Positions 57,066-64,000 of a stretch of 64,000 nucleotides of DNA are shown here, piece by piece. The translations under genes and the position numbers were made by a program. The notes under the pieces were generated by a model. The model ran no database searches and was not told where the DNA came from. It saw only the letters and a program-made list of their open reading frames with translations. How positions within the stretch are numbered: the stretch's first letter is position 1; every line of letters starts with the position of its first letter. The DNA is from an uncultured Nocardioidaceae bacterium (GTDB lineage: Bacteria; Actinomycetota; Actinomycetes; Propionibacteriales; Nocardioidaceae): positions 1 to 64,000 of the forward strand of contig CADCUJ010000103.1 of assembly GCA_902805855.1 (NCBI GenBank), written 5' to 3'.

Positions 57066-58550
57066 TCACGGGTCGGGCTGGGCGGGTGCGGCTCCACCAG
57101 GCGGCACCGGGTAGCGACCGCGTGGCTGGGGAGTCAGCTGGGGGTCGTCGGCGCGGAAGGTGGCGATCGGTCCAGGGCGGGTCTCGGCGGTCTCGAACCG
57201 GACGGTCACCCGGCCCAGACCCGACCCCCAGACCCATCCGGGACCGCGCTCGGCGTGGACGACGTCCATCCCCGGCGCCCATCGTCTGCCCCGGGTGATC
57301 CGCTCGACTGCCTCGTCGGCGAGGACCTCGTCACCGGGAGCCGCCTCGCCCGAGTCCGAGCCCTGGTCCGAGTCGGCGTCCGAGTCGGCGTCCGAGTCCT
57401 GGCCCGAGTCCGGATCCACGTCGGGGTCCGAGTCCGGGTTCGAGTCCTGGCCTGGGTCCGGGTCGGCCCCGGCGTCCGGGTGGCCGAAGAGCTCCTCCTG
57501 GATCCAGTCCGCGAGCCCGGAGACGCCGACCCCGAGCAGCCGCACCCCGCCGGAAGTGTCCACCTCGCCGAGCAGCGTGCGCGCCAGCCGGGCGACCACG
57601 CGCTCGCGGTCGGTCGGCGAGGGCAGCGTGACGGACCGGGAGTGCGTGGAGAAGTCGTGCAGGCGCACCTTGACCGTCACCGTCCGCCCGGACATCCGGG
57701 CCGCACGCAGTCGCTCGGCGACCTTCGCGGCCTGGCGGTCCAGCAGGCCCTCGAGCAGGCGACGCTCGACGAGATCGGTCTCGTAGGTGTCCTCGACGCT
57801 GATCGACTTGGCCTCGCGCTCGGCAACCACCGCCCGGTCGTCGTCGGCGCGGGCAAGCCGGTACAGCGCCTTCCCGTGTGCCTGCCCCACCAGCCGTACC
57901 AGCTCGTCCTCGGAGACGGCCTCGAGGTCGGCGACCGTGCTCACCCCGACCCGCCGGAGCCGCTCGGTGGTGGCGGGGCCGACGCCGGGGATCACGGTGA
58001 CCGACATCGGGCGCAGCATCTCTTGCTCGGTCCCGGGTGGTACGACGACCAGACCGTCCGGCTTGCGCAGGTCACTGGCGATCTTCGCCACCAGCTTGGA
58101 GGTGCCGACCCCCACGGAACCGCGGATGCCCCCGGTGACCTCGTAGACGTCCTCCTTCAGCGAGCGGGCAAGTCGGGTGACCGCCTCGACCGTGACTTCC
58201 TCGAGCCGCGCGGCTGTGAGATCGACGTAGGCCTCGTCGAGCGAGAGCGGCTCCACCAGGGGCGAGGTCTCGCGCAGCAGCGACATGACCGCCACCGAGG
58301 TCTCGCGGTAGGCGTCGAAGCGGCCGGACAGGAACGCCGCGTGCGGACAACGTGAGCGGGCCTCGGCGGTCGACATCGCCGAGCGCACCCCGAAGCGTCG
58401 CGCCTCGTAGGACGCGGTGGCGACCACCCCGCGGCCGCCGACACCACCGACCACCACCGGCTTGCCCCGCAGGGACGGCTTGTCGCGCTGCTCGACGGCG
58501 GCGTAGAAGGCGTCCAGGTCGATGTGGAGGATCGTCGGGTCCGCACGCAC
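57066..58550 (-). CDS. dinB: DNA polymerase IV with an acidic linker and extra C-terminal domain
   Basis: The GTG at 58550 gives 494 residues. The Y-family core has LHIDLDAFYAAVEQRDK, VVATASYEARRFGVRSAM and EPLSLDEAYVDLT, with the metal acids visible. The little finger ends near residue 355. An Asp-, Ser- and Pro-rich linker (about 357-405) follows, then a domain of about 85 residues with GMDVVHAERGPGWVWGSG and GRVTVRFETAE, which looks like a small SH3 or Tudor-type barrel. No clear beta-clamp motif was seen at the end. The polymerase copies damaged templates with low fidelity. Confidence 0.9.
   Translation of the reverse strand: MRADPTILHIDLDAFYAAVEQRDKPSLRGKPVVVGGVGGRGVVATASYEARRFGVRSAMSTAEARSRCPHAAFLSGRFDAYRETSVAVMSLLRETSPLVEPLSLDEAYVDLTAARLEEVTVEAVTRLARSLKEDVYEVTGGIRGSVGVGTSKLVAKIASDLRKPDGLVVVPPGTEQEMLRPMSVTVIPGVGPATTERLRRVGVSTVADLEAVSEDELVRLVGQAHGKALYRLARADDDRAVVAEREAKSISVEDTYETDLVERRLLEGLLDRQAAKVAERLRAARMSGRTVTVKVRLHDFSTHSRSVTLPSPTDRERVVARLARTLLGEVDTSGGVRLLGVGVSGLADWIQEELFGHPDAGADPDPGQDSNPDSDPDVDPDSGQDSDADSDADSDQGSDSGEAAPGDEVLADEAVERITRGRRWAPGMDVVHAERGPGWVWGSGLGRVTVRFETAETRPGPIATFRADDPQLTPQPRGRYPVPPGGAAPAQPDP
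57346..57480 (-). repeat. Degenerate Asp-Ser codon repeats in dinB
   Basis: The linker is made of short repeats of GAGTCC and GAGTCGGCG (plus strand), with a perfect 12-bp tandem at 57367-57390. It encodes DSDADSDADSDQ and similar segments. Confidence 0.8.
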
Positions 58551-58556
58551 CTCACC

Positions 58557-58562
58557 ATTGTT
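58557..58562 (-). promoter_or_regulatory. -10-like element of dinB (leaderless type)
   Basis: AACAAT on the minus strand lies six bases before the GTG at 58550. It departs from TANNNT at the first base but supports this start. Confidence 0.3.
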
Positions 58563-58677
58563 CCTGTTCGCCGCGGAATCGGCCGGATCCCGTGCACAGC
58601 CCGGTCTCGACCGGACGGTGTCCACAGCCGACCAGGCGGAGGCCCCCCTCGCCGGCGTGCTGCAGCACCGTTGCGGC

Positions 58678-59706
58678 ATGAGGCAGACGCGGACGGTACG
58701 AGTGAAGAATCCGGTGGACCTGTTGGCGATGGTCCCCTGCGTGCTCGGCTTCCATCCCGAGGACTCGCTCGTGCTGGTCACCACCGGCGAGGCGATGCAC
58801 GCCTTCCACGCGCGGGTCGACCTCCCCGACGACCCCTCCGACGTCCCTGCTGTCGTTGACTCGTTGAGCGAGGCCGTCCACCGCAACCCCGTCTCCGGCG
58901 TGGCGGTGGTCACCTACAGCGACGACCACGCACTCTGCCTCGAGGTGCTGGACGCCGTGCAGACCATGCTGGCCGAGCACGGCGCCCGGGTGGTCGTCGC
59001 GGTGCGCGCCGACGGCGAGCGGTGGTACTGCCTCGCCGGCACCGTCGACGAGCCGTGCTGTCCTCCGCAGGGCAGTGCTTACGACCTGACCTCCCACCCG
59101 CTGACCGCGCAGGCGGTGCTCGACGGGCAGGTGGTGCTGCGCAACCGGCGTGAGCTCGCCGAGTCACTGGCCGGGGCCGACCCCGCAGCCATCGCCGCGG
59201 TGGAGCAGGCAACGGGCCGGGCCCTGTCGCGGGGCCAGGCGGCGACTCGGCACCCGCTGGGGCCGCCCGACCCGGAGCAGGCCTGGGCCTTCGCGGTGGC
59301 GGAAGGTGTCTGGGTCCGGGAGCGGGTCCGTCGCTTTCTCGGCGACGGCCGGCCGGTCAGCGAAGAGGATGCCGGCCGGCTGCTGGCCGCGATGCGGACC
59401 ATCGACGTCCGGGACGTCGCGTGGGCCGAGATGAGCAGGGACAACGCCGCGAAGCACGTCCGCCTCTGGCGTGACCTGGTGCAGCGCTCGCCCGAGGACT
59501 TCGTCGCCGCTCCCGCAGCCCTGCTTGGCTTCGCGGCCTGGCTCACCGGTGACGGCGCCCTGGCCTGGTGCGCCGTGGATCGGTGCCTCCAGGTCGAGCC
59601 CGGCTACCGGCTCGCGGGACTGCTGTCCACCGCACTGGTGAACGCGGTGCCACCGTCGACGTGGCGACCGATCCCGAAGGAGGAGCTTGCCCTGTTCGCC
59701 GGCTGA
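58678..59706 (+). CDS. DUF4192 domain-containing protein
   Basis: This 342-residue protein opens with TVRVKNPVDLLAMVPCVLGF, the characteristic start of the actinobacterial DUF4192 family, followed by PEDSLVLVTTG. It is soluble by appearance, with no signal peptide or membrane helix. The C-terminal half is helical with CAVDRCLQVEPGY. The function is unknown. Upstream in-frame starts would overlap dinB and lack conserved residues. It is divergent from dinB. Confidence 0.85.
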   Translation: MRQTRTVRVKNPVDLLAMVPCVLGFHPEDSLVLVTTGEAMHAFHARVDLPDDPSDVPAVVDSLSEAVHRNPVSGVAVVTYSDDHALCLEVLDAVQTMLAEHGARVVVAVRADGERWYCLAGTVDEPCCPPQGSAYDLTSHPLTAQAVLDGQVVLRNRRELAESLAGADPAAIAAVEQATGRALSRGQAATRHPLGPPDPEQAWAFAVAEGVWVRERVRRFLGDGRPVSEEDAGRLLAAMRTIDVRDVAWAEMSRDNAAKHVRLWRDLVQRSPEDFVAAPAALLGFAAWLTGDGALAWCAVDRCLQVEPGYRLAGLLSTALVNAVPPSTWRPIPKEELALFAG

Positions 59707-59742
59707 CCGCGCGCGGTGGTCGCGGGCGGGGGTCGATGAGCC

Positions 59743-59748
59743 TAGGCT
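59743..59748 (+). promoter_or_regulatory. -10 element of the glutamate-cysteine ligase-like gene (leaderless type)
   Basis: TAGGCT lies seven bases before the ATG at 59756 and supports it over a start at 59687. Confidence 0.5.
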
Positions 59749-59755
59749 TCCCGGT

Positions 59756-61225
59756 ATGGGCGAAGAGGTGGCACAGCAGGAGTTCTCTCGCGAGGACCGC
59801 ACTCGCTACCGCGAGAAGGTGCGTCGTTGCCTCGACGTCTTCGCCCGGATGCTCAGGGAGTCGGCGTTCGACATCGACGCCCCGATGACCGGCCTCGAGA
59901 TCGAGCTGAACCTCGTCGACGACGCGGGCGACCCGGCGCTGAAGAACAGCGAGGCCCTGGAGGCGATCGCCAACCCGGACTTCCAGACCGAGCTGGGGCA
60001 GTTCAACCTGGAGATCAACGTCCCGCCGAAGCAGCTGTCGCAACGCGGCTTCAGCGCGTTCGAGGACGGGGTGCGCGCCAGCCTCAACGAGGCCGAGGCG
60101 AAGGCTTCGGCCGTCGGTGCCCACATGGTCATGATCGGGATCCTGCCGACCCTTGCCGAGGGGCACATGGCCCCGTCCTCGCTGAGCGGGAATCCCCGCT
60201 ACCAGGTGCTCAGCGACCAGATCCTCGCCGCCCGCGGAGAGGACATCGTGATCGACATCTCCGGCATCGACCGGCTGCGTACGACCGCGGACTCCATCGT
60301 CCCCGAGGCGGCCTGCACCAGCACGCAGTTCCACGTCCAGGTGAGCCCGGACGAGTTCTCTGCCTACTGGAACGCCTCCCAGGCGATCTCCGGGGTGCAG
60401 GTCGCGCTGGGGGCGAACTCGCCGGTCCTGCTCGGCAAGGAGCTGTGGCGCGAGACCAGGATCCCGCTGTTCGAGCAGGCCACCGACACCCGGAGCGAGG
60501 AGCTCAAGGCGCAGGGGGTACGGCCGAGGGTGTGGTTCGGCGAGCGGTGGATCAACTCGATCTTCGACCTGTTCGAGGAGAACGTGCGCTACTTCCCGGC
60601 GCTGCTGCCGATCACCGAGCAGGAGGACCCGCTGACCGTCCTCGAGCGGGGCGAGGCACCGGCGCTGGCCGAGATGCGCTTGCACAACGGGACGATCTAT
60701 CGCTGGAACCGCCCCGTCTACGACGTGGTGAACCAGATGCCGCACGTGCGGGTGGAGAACCGGGTGCTCCCGGCGGGGCCGACGGTCGCGGACACGATGG
60801 CGAACGCCGCCTTCTACTTCGGGCTGGTGCGCACGCTCGCCGAGCACGAACGGCCGCTGTGGTCGCAGATGTCGTTCAGCGCCGCGGAGGAGAACTTCCA
60901 CGTGGCCGCCCGACAGGGGATCGAGGCGAACGTGTACTGGCCGGGCCTGGGGCAGGTACCTGCGACCGAGCTCGTCGTACGTCGGTTGCTCCCCATGGCT
61001 CACAGCGGCCTCGACGCCTGGGGCGTGCAGCCGGAGGAGCGGGACCGGTTGCTCGGCATCATCGAGCAGCGCTGCATCACCGGGCAGAACGGTGCCTCCT
61101 GGTTCGTGCACCGGCTGCACGACCACACCGGCAGCGGCGAGGCCCGGGAGAAGGCGCTGGGCGCGACGTTGAACGAGTACCGCGCCAACATGCACTCCAA
61201 CCAGCCGGTGCACACCTGGTCCTGA
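59756..61225 (+). CDS. Glutamate-cysteine ligase family protein (GCS2-like)
   Basis: This 489-residue protein has the GCS2-type ATP-dependent ligase pattern: MTGLEIELNLVDDAG near the start, then GQFNLEINVPPKQLS with the metal-binding Glu, and a late RVENRVLPAGPTV. It probably joins glutamate to an amino or thiol compound. Actinobacteria mostly use mycothiol, and no glutathione synthetase lies nearby, so gamma-glutamylcysteine may not be the real product. An EgtA-like or other role is possible. Confidence 0.84.
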   Translation: MGEEVAQQEFSREDRTRYREKVRRCLDVFARMLRESAFDIDAPMTGLEIELNLVDDAGDPALKNSEALEAIANPDFQTELGQFNLEINVPPKQLSQRGFSAFEDGVRASLNEAEAKASAVGAHMVMIGILPTLAEGHMAPSSLSGNPRYQVLSDQILAARGEDIVIDISGIDRLRTTADSIVPEAACTSTQFHVQVSPDEFSAYWNASQAISGVQVALGANSPVLLGKELWRETRIPLFEQATDTRSEELKAQGVRPRVWFGERWINSIFDLFEENVRYFPALLPITEQEDPLTVLERGEAPALAEMRLHNGTIYRWNRPVYDVVNQMPHVRVENRVLPAGPTVADTMANAAFYFGLVRTLAEHERPLWSQMSFSAAEENFHVAARQGIEANVYWPGLGQVPATELVVRRLLPMAHSGLDAWGVQPEERDRLLGIIEQRCITGQNGASWFVHRLHDHTGSGEAREKALGATLNEYRANMHSNQPVHTWS

Positions 61226-61229
61226 GCCG

Positions 61230-61637
61230 TCACAGTCGCAGCCGCTTCCAGCTCCGCTGCTCTCCCGACCGCACGTCGAGCCAGCCGGACCGGGTGATCG
61301 CGTAGAAGCCATGCAGCAGGCGCCCGTGCATCGCGGACGCGATGAGGGCCGCGGCGAGCCATTGCAGGTCCATGTCGTGGGGCGCCGGACTGCCGGGCCG
61401 GGTCAACCATGCCTCGGGAGCTTCGGTCGAGGTTGCGGCGAGCATGCCGGAGACGACGTCCACGCACAGCCCGGAGTCCACGGCCGGCAGGTCCTGGGCT
61501 CGCACCACGAAGGACTCACGCCGGGCCCCGAGCAGGCCGACGCTGACCATGGGGTCGAAGATCCGACGGCTCTCCCGCGCCCGCAGGAGACCGACCTCGC
61601 GACGCAGGAGTGCCGACCGGTCGGCATGCGGGTGCAC
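61230..61637 (-). CDS. Hypothetical protein
   Basis: This 135-residue soluble protein has no family that I recognise. The N-terminus is helical and basic (ALLRREVGLLRARESRR). The C-terminal half contains LQWLAAALIASAMHGRLLHGFY, which could be a buried helix but is short for a membrane segment. The GTG at 61637 has a weak CAGGCT six bases upstream. It is convergent with the ligase gene and divergent from the universal stress protein gene. Confidence 0.55.
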   Translation of the reverse strand: MHPHADRSALLRREVGLLRARESRRIFDPMVSVGLLGARRESFVVRAQDLPAVDSGLCVDVVSGMLAATSTEAPEAWLTRPGSPAPHDMDLQWLAAALIASAMHGRLLHGFYAITRSGWLDVRSGEQRSWKRLRL

Positions 61638-61754
61638 CGTGCCAGCCTGCCCGCAATGCTCTGTGTCCGTTCACGCTCATCCACAGGCAGCCGACCCGCG
61701 ATGCTGCGGTAGCGTGCGCACAATCACCCGCTCGCGCGTCGGAGAGGACGGCCA

Positions 61755-62159
61755 ATGGGCACCATCGTCGTGGGGTACGTACCCAAGCCCGAAGGCCAGG
61801 CTGCGCTTCGCCGGGCCGCCGAAGAGGCCAAGATGCGTCATCGACGGCTGGTCGTGGTCAACTCCCACCGCGGCGGGCGGGAATTCGACCGCGACGAGGC
61901 ACTGGAGTCCGAGACCCAGCTCGACGAGGTCAAGCGCGAGCTCGATGCAGCGGGCGTCGAGCACGAGGTCCGCCAGCTGGTGCGCGGGCTGGACCCGGCC
62001 GAGGACCTGATCAACGTGGCCGCCGAGGTCGGTGCCGAGTTCATCGTCATCGGCCTCCGCAGGCGTTCGCCGGTCGGCAAGCTGATCTTGGGCAGCAACG
62101 CGCAACGGGTGCTCCTCGAAGCGCCCTGCCCGGTGCTCGCCGTCAAGGCCGAGGAGTAG
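61755..62159 (+). CDS. Universal stress protein (UspA family)
   Basis: This 134-residue single-domain protein has the opening GTIVVGYVPKPEGQAALRRA and the ATP-binding motif of the family near the end, GLRRRSPVGKLILGSNAQRV, followed by CPVLAVK. It is therefore expected to bind ATP. GGAGAGGA precedes the ATG, so this message is leadered. The role is general stress survival; no specific partner is shown. Confidence 0.92.
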   Translation: MGTIVVGYVPKPEGQAALRRAAEEAKMRHRRLVVVNSHRGGREFDRDEALESETQLDEVKRELDAAGVEHEVRQLVRGLDPAEDLINVAAEVGAEFIVIGLRRRSPVGKLILGSNAQRVLLEAPCPVLAVKAEE

Positions 62160-62212
62160 CGCTCGGTCCGGACCGGACCTCACCGGCCCAGCCGCCGCCG
62201 AGGGTTCTGCGG

Positions 62213-62218
62213 CATGCT
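62213..62218 (+). promoter_or_regulatory. -10-like element of the HhH-GPD gene (leaderless type)
   Basis: CATGCT lies six bases before the ATG at 62225. The first base departs from consensus. Confidence 0.3.
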
Positions 62219-62224
62219 TGCCGC

Positions 62225-62788
62225 ATGGGATTCCACATCACCGGCGACCCGGCCGCCGACAAGGTGCTCGACGAGTCGCCGTTCGCACTGCTGACGGCAA
62301 TGATGCTGGACCAGCAGTTCCCGATGGAGCGTGCGTTTGCCGGGCCGGCGAAGATCCTCGAGCGATTCGGCTCCCTCGACCCCCGGGAGATCGCGGAGGC
62401 CGACCCGGAGGAGTTCGCCGCCCTGTGTGCCACGCCGCCTGCCGTGCACCGCTTCCCGGGCTCGATGGCTGTGCGGATCCAGGCCCTGGCGGCGAAGGTG
62501 GTCGCGGAGTATGACGGCGACGCCGCGAAGCTCTGGGAGGAGGCCGCGTCGGGACGCGAGCTGCTCCGGCGCGTGCAGGCACTTCCCGGATTCGGCAAGC
62601 AGAAGGCGCAGATCTTCGTGGCACTGCTCGGCAAGCAGCTCGACGTACGTCCGGACGGATGGGCGGAGGCGGCCGGAGACTACGCCGAGCAGGGCACTCA
62701 TCGCTCGGTCGCCGACGTGGTCGACGCCGACTCGCTGGCGAAGGTACGAGCGGCCAAGAAGGAGAAGAAGGCTGCCGCCGGCCAGTAG
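62225..62788 (+). CDS. HhH-GPD-type protein
   Basis: This 187-residue protein resembles base-excision DNA glycosylases of the HhH-GPD superfamily. LLTAMMLDQQFPMERAFAGP corresponds to the start of the fold, and LRRVQALPGFGKQKAQIFVA is the helix-hairpin-helix. The usual catalytic Asp after the hairpin is in the region PDGWAEAAGDY but is not clear, and there is no iron-sulfur cysteine cluster. Repair activity is therefore uncertain. The C-terminus is Lys-rich. Confidence 0.8.
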   Translation: MGFHITGDPAADKVLDESPFALLTAMMLDQQFPMERAFAGPAKILERFGSLDPREIAEADPEEFAALCATPPAVHRFPGSMAVRIQALAAKVVAEYDGDAAKLWEEAASGRELLRRVQALPGFGKQKAQIFVALLGKQLDVRPDGWAEAAGDYAEQGTHRSVADVVDADSLAKVRAAKKEKKAAAGQ

Positions 62789-62833
62789 GCGCGCAGAAGC
62801 GGCCTTGACGTTCGCAACCGTCCGGCGTTTGGC

Positions 62834-62861
62834 TTGGTTTCGCGACGCACCGTGTCACAAT
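62834..62861 (+). promoter_or_regulatory. sigA: Possible promoter of the principal sigma factor gene
   Basis: TTGGTT at 62834-62839 and CACAAT at 62856-62861 have a 16-base spacer, giving a leader of about 57 bases. A TTGACA at 62903-62908 is a good -35 but has no -10 at the right distance before the start. Confidence 0.35.
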
Positions 62862-62924
62862 GGGACCGCGGCTCTTGACGTGTACGGGCTCGGCCGCGCC
62901 CCTTGACAGTAACGAGAGGTATTC

Positions 62925-64000
62925 GTGTCCTCGAGCTCGTCCCGCAAGACGCCTCGACCAGCGACTCTCTCCAGGCAGCATCTGAACTCTCAGCTCGAGC
63001 TAACGGGCGAGGAAGGTAACACCGTGGCTGTGTCCGACGAGTCCTCAGCACCGACGAAGAAGGTCTTCGCTGCGGCGGCGAGTCGTTCCTCGGTGAAGGC
63101 CCGCACCTCGAAGAAGGTGGCAGCGACGAAGCCCGAGGCGTCGACCGGCAAGACGGCAGCCAAGAAGGCACCGGCCAAGCGGGCGACGGCCAAGTCGAGC
63201 CAGTCTGCCGCGGCCGTGCCGGCCGCCGTCGTCAACGGGGCAGGACCCGGCCTCGAGGTCGGCCCGGACGGCAAGAAGCTGCTCCCGGACCTGCCCGACG
63301 AGGCCTTCGAGCGGGACCTGCAGGAGGACCCGACGCTGAAGGAGGACGAGAAGCAGAGCTTCGTCGTCTCCGCCGCCGACGAGACCGACGAGCCCGAGCA
63401 GCAGGTCATGGTCGCCGGTGCGACAGCCGACCCGGTCAAGGACTACCTCAAGCAGATCGGCAAGGTGCCGCTGCTGAACGCTGCGATGGAGGTCGAGCTG
63501 GCCAAGCGCATCGAGGCGGGTCTCTTCTCGGAGGAAAAGCTCGCCAAGGGCGGCAAGATCTCCACCAAGGCCCTCGACGAGCTGGAGTGGATCGCGGAGG
63601 ACGGACGCCGGGCCAAGAACCACCTGCTGGAGGCGAACCTGCGCCTCGTGGTCTCCCTCGCCAAGCGCTACACCGGTCGCGGCATGCTGTTCCTGGACCT
63701 CATCCAGGAGGGCAACCTGGGACTCATCCGCGCCGTGGAGAAGTTCGACTACACCAAGGGTTACAAGTTCTCCACCTATGCCACCTGGTGGATCCGTCAG
63801 GCGATCACCCGAGCGATGGCCGACCAGGCCCGCACCATCCGGATCCCGGTGCACATGGTCGAGGTGATCAACAAGCTGGCCCGGGTGCAGCGGCAGATGC
63901 TGCAAGACCTCGGCCGCGAGCCGACCCCGGAGGAGCTCGCCAAGGAGCTCGACATGACCCCGGAGAAGGTCGTCGAGGTGCAGAAGTACGGTCGCGAGCC
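62925..64000 (+). CDS. sigA: Principal RNA polymerase sigma factor, N-terminal part (partial)
   Basis: The frame runs off the right edge with about 358 residues visible. A Lys- and Ala-rich N-terminus ([13 protein letters not shown]) is followed by an acidic part. Region 1.2 begins at [16 protein letters not shown], region 2 at [20 protein letters not shown] with [20 protein letters not shown], and region 3 is started. The long N-terminal extension marks the essential SigA/HrdB. Two starts fit: GTG at 62925 after GAGAGG, and GTG at 63024 after GGAAGG. The first is given here. Confidence 0.93.
   Translation, partial: MSSSSSRKTPRPATLSRQHLNSQLELTGEEGNTVAVSDESSAPTKKVFAAAASRSSVKARTSKKVAATKPEASTGKTAAKKAPAKRATAKSSQSAAAVPAAVVNGAGPGLEVGPDGKKLLPDLPDEAFERDLQEDPTLKEDEKQSFVVSAADETDEPEQQVMVAGATADPVKDYLKQIGKVPLLNAAMEVELAKRIEAGLFSEEKLAKGGKISTKALDELEWIAEDGRRAKNHLLEANLRLVVSLAKRYTGRGMLFLDLIQEGNLGLIRAVEKFDYTKGYKFSTYATWWIRQAITRAMADQARTIRIPVHMVEVINKLARVQRQMLQDLGREPTPEELAKELDMTPEKVVEVQKYGRE

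Noticed and set aside
62903-62908. TTGACA just before the principal sigma gene as a -35
   Set aside because: A matching -10 would fall inside the coding sequence at the first GTG. It would only make sense if the later GTG at 63024 were used.

Overview
The window is one continuous stretch of high-GC, gene-dense chromosome from an actinobacterium. Gene content points to the Propionibacteriales, probably Nocardioidaceae: PriA in place of HisA, a trp region carrying TIGR02234, HGxxPAAW and DUF2752 membrane proteins, a PdtaR-type ANTAR regulator, a DUF4192 protein, two RpoD-type sigma factors and many GTG starts. The genus is inferred, not shown. No insertion sequence, integrase, phage gene or CRISPR array was seen, and no gap without a gene exceeds 300 bases.

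Layout. 1-3518: the end of dnaE, a coupled membrane protein, a DUF3352 protein and a LON-domain protein. 3545-9119: hisD-hisC-hisB-hisH, a small membrane protein, then priA-hisF. 9187-12920: a heterodimeric ABC exporter with one degenerate ATP site. 13017-20109: hisI, three trp-associated membrane proteins, two DUF4190 proteins, trpC-trpB-trpA, an SCO1-like lipoprotein and lgt. 20158-28476: a VIT-family transporter, gltB-gltD and pyruvate kinase. 28495-28568: an unusual tRNA with anticodon CAA. 28590-30094: a lipoprotein and a PdtaR-like regulator.

30315-35941: a branched-chain amino acid ABC system, with livK convergent to livH-M-G-F, a strong terminator between them, and an extracytoplasmic domain fused to LivH. 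36160-40880: DUF554, GNAT and thioesterase genes and polA. 40891-43913: a polysaccharide flippase, a methyltransferase and a phosphotransferase-like protein. 44142-47655: rpsA, a small membrane protein, a GlxA-type regulator and a RibD-like reductase. 47864-51601: a receiver/flavoprotein fusion coupled to a membrane class III cyclase and coaE. 51598-57062: a group 2 sigma factor, an oligopeptidase B-like peptidase and pxpA-pxpB-pxpC. 57066-64000: dinB with an extra C-terminal domain, DUF4192, a glutamate-cysteine ligase-like enzyme, a hypothetical protein, a universal stress protein, an HhH-GPD protein and the 5' part of the principal sigma factor gene.

Working logic. The his and trp genes meet at PriA, which can perform both the HisA and TrpF steps; no trpF, trpE, trpD, trpG, hisG or hisE lies here. 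GltBD, the liv system and pyroglutamate degradation form a nitrogen and amino acid theme. The best candidates for new biology are the receiver/flavoprotein plus membrane cyclase pair, the LivH fusion, the DinB C-terminal extension and the short CAA tRNA. About nineteen genes show a -10-like hexamer placed 6 to 8 bases before the start codon, the arrangement expected for leaderless transcripts, and this was used to choose starts.
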